From Trichomonas tenax (taxonomy: Eukaryota > Parabasalia > Trichomonadida > Trichomonadidae), in NCBI GenBank assembly GCA_023091735.1, contig JALKBU010001271.1:1-13404 (forward strand): a stretch of 13,404 nt of DNA. Reading direction: 5' to 3'. This document shows, piece by piece, positions 1 through 6,987 of this stretch. The translations under genes and the position numbers were made by a program. Under the pieces are notes generated by a model, which worked only from the letters and a program-made list of their open reading frames with translations, made no database searches and was not told the DNA's origin. Positions within the stretch are counted from its first letter, which is position 1, and the number at the start of each line of letters is the position of its first letter.

Positions 1-77
1 ATGCAATCAATGATTTGATAGATATATAGACTGTGCCACTTATACCACTGGATAGACAACTATCAATATGTACATGA

Positions 78-239
78 AAGTACTTTCAAATCGAAAAAAA
101 TATTGATCAGATAAAAAGTTATGAAGGCCGCGGGACTACACCGCAGAAAGAAAAATACTGCCTGTTTTATAAGAAGTGCATCAACTCTGGGGGTCAGAAC
201 CAGATCAAACATGTATGGGCAAATATAACTCTTATGTGA
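78..239 (+). pseudogene. short open coding-like segment, unrecognised
   Basis: This frame is open for 53 codons between TGA (75-77) and TGA (237-239), in a patch richer in GC than its surroundings (around 125-200). It reads as a mixed-composition peptide containing KEKYCLFYKKCINSGG and then HVWANITLM. It has no ATG at a sensible start, so if real it is a decayed fragment. I do not recognise the family. The composition contrast with the AT-rich flanks is the main support; a chance open frame is quite possible. Confidence 0.25.
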
Positions 240-735
240 TGCAATACATAGTTGTTAAACATATATGATATCGTTTCATATTTTTCATTAACAATTTGAT
301 ATCAGCTTATTATTGAGTAAATCGAAATATTTATTATAAATATATCACATGCCAACAACATAGTAACATATTACAAATAATACAAGCTCTTAATTGAATA
401 ATTGTTCAGTATCTTAATTTATAAAAACACGAAATCATTGCGGAGACGACAATATACATAGACGCATGCACATATGACATGTTTTTAATGTGATGCACCA
501 ACTTATACTCATAGCCTCCCAACAGATATGCTGAAATTATTGATAAATAGAAATAAAGTGTTCAAAAATAAAAATGATGGAAAAATAAAAAAGCAGCATA
601 GAAAATAGTTTATTAATGAAAACTGTGTCAAATAAATTGTGAAAAAACGTGACTTTTAACCTTATCCACTTATTAAATTATGGTTTATTATAACATTTAC
701 ATAATGGTAATGCTAATTTTGGTCGCTAAAAATAA
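240..735. other. AT-rich stretch without recognisable gene
   Basis: I see no open frame with protein-like composition, no RNA gene and no clear repeat here. It is AT-rich sequence with many short homopolymer runs. Confidence 0.6.
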
Positions 736-1190
736 ATTTGAGAGTTAAAACACTTCTGTTTTAAAGTGGGACACGAAACACTTCCATTCAAAAAATCAAA
801 ATATGAGGTGGAGCTTTCTCGTTAATAATATGAAAAAATAGCCTCCATACGATAAGAAAGACATTTCTATCAATAAATCCAGTCGGCACCAAAAAAATTC
901 TATAAAAAACACAAATTTTACCACCAAGTTTCAATGGCTCATTATTTCAAGTGCGCAGAACATCTCGCTTCCTCTACCCCGGTGGATTCCGGCTCATGCC
1001 AGCAAAGTCACGACGGAGTGGTTCAAGGGCAAGGCAGAGGTCCTCGAGTGGCCCGCCAATAGCCATGAGCTCAACCCCATCGAGAATCTCTGGGCGATAA
1101 TGAAGATTCAAGTCGCCGAGATGCACCCAACCACAGTTGACGCCCTCGAAGTCTGAGTTCGTCAACTCTTTTCACTTTTAACTCAAAAAT
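735..1190 (+). mobile_element. internally deleted Tc1/mariner-type element (remnant)
   Basis: A transposase 3' relic (980-1156) is bracketed by a weak inverted repeat. The left arm, TTTGAGAGTTAAAA, is at 737-750. The right arm, TTTTAACTCAAA at 1177-1188, reads as TTTGAGTTAAAA on the other strand. Autonomous Tc1/mariner elements are about 1.3 kb, so a copy of roughly 450 bp would have lost most of the transposase. The arms are short and carry a 2-base indel, so the boundaries are tentative. The base composition of the relic (clearly GC-richer than the host sequence) fits an acquired element. Confidence 0.4.
980..1156 (+). pseudogene. Tc1/mariner transposase, C-terminal relic
   Basis: Reading from 980 gives 58 codons ending in TGA (1154-1156). 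The segment PAHASKVTTEWFKGKAEVLE leads into WPANSHELNPIENLW, which matches the end of the DDE/D catalytic domain of Tc1/mariner transposases (family pattern QDNAPxH then WPxxSPDLNPIENLW). The glutamate of NPIE is kept. The second catalytic aspartate, expected in a QDN-like stretch just before PAH, is replaced by PRWI, and SPDL has become SHEL. Nothing resembling the N-terminal DNA-binding half is present. It cannot encode an active enzyme. The family call is secure; the exact lineage is not. Confidence 0.85.
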
Positions 1191-2036
1191 TAGACTATGA
1201 ATATCATATTTCTCTGATTTTTTATATAAATATATACTATGTCTCTTACTCTACTATATATACTCATTCACTAAGCTTCAATTATTTTTAATTTTCATAG
1301 AAACTGCAATCAATTAATTCGAGTAAATTTGAACAAATATCTATTTCATTGATGCTCATGACCATAATTTTCTTTATCGCCATTCTCAATGTTGTTTATT
1401 TCCAATGCTAAAATTCATGAACTTGAAAGCATTCATTTGTTCCAAAATAAATGTTGCTTGAATTCTCAATTCTCTTGTACAAAACTATTTTGAATAGGTT
1501 GTAATGATGATTCCATATTATTATGGCTGGCAAAAACATACTTTTGATGTTAAAAGATTGAATTTAAACTTATATCTAAGGTTTTGAAGACTTACTGTAT
1601 TATCAGCACAATTTCAAGCCATTGGCAAATACTAATAAGATACTATTAAAATTCGCCATTGTTCAGAATTAATTTGAAATTGTTTAACATTAAACATCGA
1701 TGAAATATATTAATACATAGAACTCAAACTTCTTAACAGATAGGTAGACCCTAAAATGGAATATATTTGTTTTTGGATGCTGATCTAGAGAATTCAAACG
1801 GATTAATATCTAAGAGAGAATAATAACCGTAGAGTTATTATTTAGTGTATATAATTGTAGTCAACTAGATATATTAGAACCAATGAACTTTCAGAATGAT
1901 ATTTGAAAAAAAAAAAATTGAATCGAAATTAGAGAGGATTAACATGCATGTTAAATTATTTTAAGTCAGATGCATAATATTAAGATAGAACATAATTAAA
2001 AGAATAAACATGAATTTTTGGTGAATATAACTCAAC
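1191..2036. other. AT-rich intergenic region
   Basis: This is the region downstream of the Rab gene (which runs leftwards into it). I find no convincing coding relic, RNA gene or long repeat. It holds scattered A and T runs, including an 11-base A run near 1907-1917. Confidence 0.55.
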
Positions 2037-2609
2037 TTAGCAGCAACCATTCTTCTCAGGAGGTGAGGCTCTTCTCGCTACAGTAGATTGTGGTATTTCT
2101 TGTGTTGAAGCACGAATAACTTGTTCAGAAACTGATTGGAACAAGAAATCGACGTTTAATCCAGACAATGCTGATGTTATGAAGTAAGGATAGCCATTTT
2201 CTTCTGCGAAAGTCTGAATCTCAAATTCATCAACTTTATGATTCGTTTCGAGATCTGCTTTGTTTCCAACAATGAATATCAATGGTTTTGGGCCTGCAAC
2301 ACTCCTAAAGTTCTCAATCCATTCTCCTAAATCTTGAAAAGACTGTCTATCAGTAATATCAAAAACTAAAATCGCTGCAATTGTGTTTCTATAATAAACT
2401 GGTCCCAAAGATCGATATTTCTCCTGTCCGGCTGTGTCCCAGACCTGGATTGTGTATTGTTTGTCTTCGAATTTAGTTTGATAAGTGTGAAAAGCAGCGC
2501 CAACGGTCTCCTCGTACTGCTGCTGTATCGTCCTGTTGACGTATTTCATGATTAGAGCGGTTTTTCCGACATAAGCATTGCCAATGAGGACCACTCTGTA
2601 AGTATTCAT
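2037..2609 (-). CDS. Rab-family small GTPase, Rab5/21/22-like
   Basis: This encodes a 190-residue Ras-superfamily GTPase that would switch between GDP and GTP forms to recruit effectors in vesicle traffic. The P-loop GNAYVGKT lies at residues 10-17, and the switch I threonine is in YEETVGAAF (T35). WDTAGQE is at 57-63, NKAD at 116-119 and TSAL at 145-148. The protein ends in GCC, a double-cysteine Rab geranylgeranylation signal, so membrane attachment is expected. The ETVGAAF and YRSLGPVYYR segments resemble the Rab5/21/22 endosomal group; that subgroup call is an inference. An upstream in-frame ATG at 2633 would add eight residues (MFFFVKKF), but I prefer the ATG at 2609. It gives a usual Rab N-terminus, and a TCA, possible trichomonad initiator core, lies about nine bases before it. 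Every nucleotide-binding motif is intact. No intron is seen. Confidence 0.95.
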   Translation of the reverse strand: MNTYRVVLIGNAYVGKTALIMKYVNRTIQQQYEETVGAAFHTYQTKFEDKQYTIQVWDTAGQEKYRSLGPVYYRNTIAAILVFDITDRQSFQDLGEWIENFRSVAGPKPLIFIVGNKADLETNHKVDEFEIQTFAEENGYPYFITSALSGLNVDFLFQSVSEQVIRASTQEIPQSTVARRASPPEKNGCC

Positions 2610-2689
2610 GAATTTTTTGACAAAAAAAAACATTTTACTGATTTTTTTTTTTCATCAAAACATTCAACTTTTTCTAAAATAGTCACTTT

Positions 2690-2790
2690 TTGCTTTAAAA
2701 ACGCACTTTTCCGGCTCCTCGCGCCGCGCTGTCGCTCGGCGTTCGGACTTTTGGGAAGCGTGTAGCCCCTCCCAAAAGTCCCCAACAAGT
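2690..2790. repeat. GC-rich island with a 12-bp hairpin upstream of the Rab gene
   Basis: The island stands out from very AT-rich surroundings. It contains a GC-rich run around 2711-2742 and then a perfect inverted repeat: GGACTTTTGGGA (2745-2756) and TCCCAAAAGTCC (2770-2781), separated by 13 bases. It lies about 80-180 bases upstream of the Rab start codon. It could be a dispersed repeat, a structured upstream element or an upstream control region. I do not recognise it as a named element. Confidence 0.6.
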
Positions 2791-2829
2791 TAAAAATAGT
2801 AAAATAAAAGTAAATTTATAAATTAAAAA

Positions 2830-3599
2830 TTAATTGTATTTAATATAGCGTTGCCGCGTGCGCTTAAAGTTTCTTGCTTTTTTGTTGCCTTCGAACGTGG
2901 TGTTTTACAGGAGAAAAAGAAGCATAATACTATATCTCGAGATGTTGTAGGTTATAAATGGATAATAAACTACTAGAAAGAAGGCAACATGAAGCAAATT
3001 AGACTAGGAATGAAATTTAGCTTTCATGATGGAAATATAGAGATCAATTTCCGAAACTAAGTTAAAAGCGGCATTTGTAATAGAACCATGCAGAAGACAG
3101 TGTGCTTGGTTACAGTGGACATGTAGATATGACTTGTTACCGAAACTAATCGGTGACAAAAAATAAAAAACTCTATTTTTTGCAGCATCATGATATTGTG
3201 TCTATACAGATCAGCTTGCAGATCTTTTAGATGTTTCTCAAAAAATAACATAAAAACAATTAAATCGTCGATAAAATCACTCAGGCACTGGAAAGGAGGA
3301 CTGACTCTGATGTTTTCATGAGCGTAAGCATAGTTCAGCATTCGAATCAAAACTTTTAAAACTTTTGCTGAATAAAGCGTAAATATAATTAACAAACCAC
3401 TTGTGATTATGCGTAAATTAGATGTATTAATTTCTTTCGTATAATCAATGATGTTAGACCAGTTTGCAGATGAGTTGTTCATCCATAGAGAATGAATTGA
3501 TTGCATACACTTAATTGCAATACTATTGAGTTTATTTTTATTAGAATCCTGATTGAGATATGTCTTGTGGATGTTATATTCCCGTATTTGGTATATATA
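2830..3599 (-). pseudogene. decayed gene fragment, frameshifted, probable membrane protein
   Basis: One frame is open from 3599 to about 3204. It includes an ATG at 3506 and a hydrophobic segment (ITSGLLIIFTLY). At about 3202 the coding signal moves to another frame, joining ADLY to TQYHDAAKNRVFYFLSPISF. That second frame continues with protein-like sequence (NQAHCLLHGSITNAAFNLVS, then IDLYISIMKAKFHS) to a TAG at 3004-3006. Beyond the stop the same frame stays coding-like, with a hydrophobic stretch (LLHVAFFLVVYYPFITYNI). It crosses a TAA at 2905-2907 and ends at a TAA at 2830-2832. I infer a gene remnant with one shift and at least two stops. Hydrophobic segments suggest a membrane protein. 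I do not recognise the family. It might instead be read as a short intact 149-residue gene (3057-3506), but the continued signal in the other frame argues against that. Confidence 0.55.
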
Positions 3600-4115
3600 T
3601 CAAGCTAACTATAGTATTTTTACCATAAGTAGATTAAAATGAATTGGAATCATGAAATATTCTATAACCTGGTTGAAATTTTAAGAAAAGAGATCTATAA
3701 TGGCATAATTAAACATGCTTAGTAAATTATGCATGTGAATCATAAAATTTCTAGAAGACTTTCATTTCTCACAATGTCATTATTCTAATAGTCATTATTC
3801 CTAAAATTGAGCATTACTCCATTATTCCTATTCCTAATTCCTAATTCCTATAGTGCAACATTATGCTTAATTCCGTTTTTATTTGGATATGCGCATATAG
3901 GGTCCAATATGAGCAATTCCAAATTAAAAGTGAAGCATTTGGAATAACCGGTCTATTCCAATATGCGTTATTCCTAATTTTGCATTATTCCAAATAGGAC
4001 TTTATTGGAATGATACCTTTATTCGAACAAAGTCCAATTTTTTCTATCAGAATGAGATATATTCAACGCATTATATTGCATACTATTTCATTGGAAAGAA
4101 AACTCGAAAATATCA
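3600..4115. repeat. intergenic stretch with clustered ATTCC/GGAAT motifs
   Basis: No gene is seen. From about 3797 to 4011 the pentamer ATTCC or its complement GGAAT recurs about a dozen times. It often occurs as ATTCCTA (tandem near 3829-3850) or ATTCCAAAT, at irregular spacing. This looks like a degenerate short-motif repeat. Confidence 0.6.
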
Positions 4116-4329
4116 CGTACTGAAAGTTGTCACAAAAAGTGACATACAAAGTGATATTATCTGACATGTAAAGTTGTAGGAATAATGAATCCCTAGTTTT
4201 ATGTGTCAAAATATTAATATTTTTGACATGTAAAGTCATACAATCATTCAAATTATGTATTAGTTTTTATTTCAAAATCGAGTCTGACGGGAAGAACTGG
4301 GGACTACATTGACACAGGTACCACGCATG

Positions 4330-4554
4330 TTAGTAGCTAAACTCACAGATCTTCCTTTCATACGCCATCATTAAGAAATCAAAGATTTCCACTTCAGAAT
4401 GCCTCTGAAGAGCAAAATTAAATGCTTGATTGGGACTTGTAGCCAAGGTGCTAGCAATCCAGTCCACAGTTCTTCCTTTCAGAAGCATTCTGGAGAGTAA
4501 ATCGCTGATTATTTCGAAGATCGAGTCTGAAAGGAAGAACTGTGGACTGGATTG
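4330..4554 (-). pseudogene. coding relic inside foldback element 1, unrecognised family
   Basis: This frame is open for 74 codons on the minus strand after a TAG at 4555-4557 and ends at a TAA (4330-4332). It reads as a protein-like sequence including FFLSDSIFEIISDLLSRMLL, ATSPNQAFNFALQ and EVEIFDFLMMAYERK. No start codon lies at its beginning; an internal ATG occurs after DLLSR. A diverged copy of part of it, reading LATSANEALNFSFQS, runs on the opposite strand at about 4563-4606. The same DNA word, around AGTTCTTCC...TCAGACTCGAT, recurs near 4275-4310. This suggests an internally repetitive gene captured and folded back on itself. Ankyrin-like repeats are possible but unproven. Confidence 0.4.
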
Positions 4555-4606
4555 CTAGCATTTTGGCTACCAGTGCCAATGAAGCACTTAATTTTTCTTT
4601 TCAAAG
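4402..4606. repeat. long inverted repeat (hairpin) within element 1
   Basis: Positions 4441-4483 and 4526-4568 are complementary at 41 of 43 bases, separated by a 42-base loop. The pairing extends outward with lower identity to about 4402 and 4606, so the stem reaches about 80 bp. Such a stem would fold strongly in single-stranded DNA or RNA. Confidence 0.9.
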
Positions 4607-4739
4607 TAAATTTAAACAAATATAGGATATCATTCTTCCAATAATCATTTATAATCACATGCCACGTAAATATTTATTTGTCAAATATATATGTTTACAT
4701 GTCAGATAATATCACTTTTTCGTGACAACTTTCGGTACG

Positions 4740-5122
4740 CAACCATATGATTCACATCTTTAAATCTAACCGTGAAGTGTTTTGGTTTCGATTTGTTGAG
4801 TATTATTTTACATGTCAACAAATATATTCATTTCGATTTAAGATATTAACACAAGATTGGATTGTTAATATATAGTGATAGAGGAGTTGTGATGATTGAT
4901 TACATTTGAAATGTATATTTCCAATAAATTATTCGAGATTTCCCAAAGTTTAAATTATATGTCAAAAGTATTTTTACGCAGCATATTTCGAAATTTATGA
5001 ACAAAAAGACAATAAATTAATAGCTAAAAATAAAATTTAAATTAAATAAAGAATATATGTCAAAAGTTCAAATGATTTTGACATTTTTCTGATTTTTTTT
5101 GATATTTTAGGATTAGTGAAAA
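4740..5122. other. AT-rich upstream region of the eIF4E-like gene
   Basis: No gene is seen. It contains a TTTACATGTCA 11-mer (4807-4817), several ATGTCAAA variants, and a T-rich block at 5089-5110 (CTGA, eight T, GATATTTTAG) just before the start codon. A closely similar block occurs at 6019-6039. Confidence 0.5.
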
Positions 5123-5677
5123 ATGTCGAAGAAAATGGAAAGCATCTTTCCTGCCCCACGTGACCAAGACCTCGATGGGACAGCAAAAACCGAAAATAAA
5201 TGGATATTTTGGTATTTAATCCCATCGAAAGGTGGACAAAATGTCCATTGGAGCGAATATTTACATCCACTACATTCCTTTGAATCAGTACCCACTTTTA
5301 ATAGAATCTTAAAATCAGTAGAAAAGCCACAAAATTTATTAAAAGGATGCAGATATTATGTATTTAGAAGAGACATAACACCACTATGGGAAGATCCAAA
5401 CGTCAACGATTGCAAGTCTATTTCCATCGAATTAGAAAAATCGCAAGAAAATCAACAAATTATTACAGATAAATACACAGAGATTGTTACAGCAATGATA
5501 GAGGAGCATTGCGGAAACGATGTTATTGGAAATGAATATTCTTCACGTCCAGTTTCTTGGAAAATTTCCACTTGGGTGAAAAACAACACTTCATCGATTG
5601 ATATCGTTCTTTCTACATACAAGTCTGTGTTTTCGAACATGACTGATCGAATACATTTGACAGAAATTGGTGAATAG
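5123..5677 (+). CDS. eIF4E-family mRNA cap-binding protein, divergent
   Basis: This encodes 184 residues, a normal length for eIF4E, which binds the 5' cap of mRNA and, in canonical members, recruits eIF4G for translation. The fold signature runs from KWIFWYLIP (W27, W30) through HW (W43), PLWEDPN and RPVSWKISTW. Aligned by eye to human eIF4E, the cap-stacking tryptophans correspond to W43 and W89. The cap guanine-binding glutamate corresponds to E90, and the phosphate-contacting basic residues to R142 and K147; W151 is also kept. The eIF4G-binding tryptophan (human W73, in VEDFW) is replaced by N60 in VPTFN, and the GGRW segment is DCKS. Cap binding therefore looks possible, but canonical eIF4G docking looks doubtful. 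In-frame TAG and TGA sit immediately upstream, which fixes the start. No intron is seen. Confidence 0.88.
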   Translation: MSKKMESIFPAPRDQDLDGTAKTENKWIFWYLIPSKGGQNVHWSEYLHPLHSFESVPTFNRILKSVEKPQNLLKGCRYYVFRRDITPLWEDPNVNDCKSISIELEKSQENQQIITDKYTEIVTAMIEEHCGNDVIGNEYSSRPVSWKISTWVKNNTSSIDIVLSTYKSVFSNMTDRIHLTEIGE

Positions 5678-6431
5678 AAAAAATATTTTTCAATGTACGA
5701 ATTGTTACTTCCTGTTATTTATACATGGCGAAGTTGATAATAAAAATCCCTTATTTATATAGATATATAAGGAATATTATTATGAATTTTAATTAATATT
5801 AAAACAGAGATTAACTACAACAAGGTATTATATGTTTCATATTTTAGATGCATTGGTTAATAGCCAATAGTTTTCAAACAATATTTTTGTGATTTCAAAT
5901 AGTATTGCTGCTATCAAATGTTAATAATTAAAACATTATATACGTATGATGAATGCCATTGTGGTTTATTAGAAAGTGGCTGAAATCATTAAAAAATACT
6001 TTATAGAAAATCTTTTTACTGATTTTTTTTGTGTTTTAGCTATGTATGATGTTGGATATGAAGAAACATTAAGAATTTAAAACATTGGGCAAATTGTTGC
6101 TTTATAACCATCAATGATCGACATCCGAAAAATCGATGGATTTTTCAATTCTATTTTTGCCAAGTAAATCAAATTATTCTGCCAGACCGAGTTGATTCAG
6201 TATATTATATTTAGGATCGATACCGTATGCTGAATTCATTTCATACATAAAATCGAAAAAAATATTTTTGCCATTGTTTTGTTGTTGAAAATATTCGCGA
6301 ACCATTGTTTCATAGCGAAATCAACAATAATTTCAAATCTTGACAAGTAATTGAAAATTTTTGCCACGTAAATAGAAAAATTTCTTTTCGATTTAATCAT
6401 GATTTTTCGAATTGATTAGTCTATTCAGAAT
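5678..6431. other. AT-rich intergenic region
   Basis: No gene is supported. It contains a T-rich block at 6019-6039 resembling the one before the eIF4E-like gene, here followed by a 12-codon reading frame (ATG at 6042) with no recognisable product. There are also several CAAGTAAAT / CACGTAAAT words, variants of the CATGTAAA motif found in the foldback elements. Confidence 0.5.
6418..6431 (+). repeat. direct repeat flanking element 2, left copy
   Basis: AGTCTATTCAGAAT occurs here and again, identically, at 6770-6783, immediately outside the two ends of the foldback element. This could be a long target-site duplication or the remains of a larger direct duplication. Confidence 0.8.
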
Positions 6432-6769
6432 TGTTGCGTATAATATTCCATCAAACGATAAGCAAAACTTTACACGTCAAATTTGACATATGAATCTGAC
6501 ATATAATAAAAAGGGCGTGACTCCAAAAGTAACTTCATTAAAAACTAGCTGCGACTGTCTCAAAGACACCATGGGGACCCATCATCATGCTGTCTTTGAG
6601 ACAGTCGCAGGCTCTCTTGACTTCGCTCTTGTAGGGAAAAAGCAAAATCATATTTATCACTTTTTATGATTGAGACCCTACCCCTCTAATTTTAAAATCC
6701 CACTTTACATGTCAAATCTGACATGTAAAGCGTCACTTTTTGTTTGACGGATTATTATACGCTACATAT
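6432..6769. mobile_element. foldback / MITE-like element 2
   Basis: Terminal inverted repeats of 59 bp lie at 6436-6494 and 6704-6762 and match at 47 of 59 positions. The outer end reads GCGTATAAT. A perfect 20-bp hairpin sits near the middle (6549-6610). No protein is encoded, so it would be non-autonomous. It lies between two perfect copies of a 14-bp direct repeat, about 220 bases upstream of the P4-ATPase start. Confidence 0.72.
6549..6610. repeat. perfect 20-bp hairpin inside element 2
   Basis: Positions 6549-6568 (CTGCGACTGTCTCAAAGACA) pair perfectly with 6591-6610, with a 22-base loop. The stem is GC-richer than its surroundings and shows no mismatches, unlike the diverged terminal repeats. 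Confidence 0.95.
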
Positions 6770-6783
6770 AGTCTATTCAGAAT
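6770..6783 (+). repeat. direct repeat flanking element 2, right copy
   Basis: This is an identical copy of the 14-mer at 6418-6431. The sequence after it (ATAAAGCAAAGTTTAAC) also resembles sequence after the left copy (AAGCAAAACTTTAC), so an older, longer duplication is an alternative to a target-site duplication. Confidence 0.8.
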
Positions 6784-6975
6784 ATTAAATATAAAGCAAA
6801 GTTTAACTTTCAAATTTTTGCCATGTAAAATATTTCCGAAATTATTTAAATTTGATTGATCGTTCAGATGCGAATACATCCATATAGTCGAACAATAGCA
6901 AATAAAACTTTATCCGACAATTTTATTTTTTGGCATATAAACTTCACAATAATTTTTTTTTACAAAATAATACTC

Positions 6976-6987
6976 TCAATTTCAAGT
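6976..6987 (+). promoter_or_regulatory. possible initiator (Inr) of the P4-ATPase gene
   Basis: TCAATTTCAAGT directly precedes the chosen ATG. Trichomonad promoters typically use an initiator with a TCA core a few to about twenty bases before the start codon; two TCA cores are present here. This is suggestive only in AT-rich DNA. Confidence 0.35.

Larger units (their letters stand above)
4116..4739. mobile_element. foldback / MITE-like element 1
   Basis: The ends form an inverted repeat. Positions 4116-4133 match the complement of 4722-4739 at 17 of 18 bases. Positions 4148-4172 match the complement of 4694-4718 at 25 of 25. The left arm carries about 11 extra bases between these blocks. The interior is about 520 bp and contains a second, nested inverted repeat with coding-like content. 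No transposase is encoded, so a non-autonomous foldback element is the simplest reading. I see no clear target duplication. The arms share the TTTACATGTCA core and a TCACTTTTT block with the element at 6432-6769. Confidence 0.6.

Noticed and set aside
974..1165. 63-residue minus-strand open frame
   Set aside because: It lies opposite the Tc1/mariner transposase relic, whose plus-strand reading has clear family motifs; the minus frame is a shadow.
4063..4251. 62-residue minus-strand open frame
   Set aside because: It covers the left inverted arm of element 1 and has no homologous pattern; it is explained by the repeat.
5089..5110. Spliceosomal intron 3' end before the eIF4E-like gene
   Set aside because: I find no matching 5' splice site or upstream coding exon, and the gene starts properly at 5123; kept only as a finding to check.
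6856..6987. Forty-four extra N-terminal residues on the P4-ATPase
   Set aside because: The added sequence lies over AT-rich DNA next to element 2 and gives an atypical hydrophobic leader; the ATG at 6988 has a better context.
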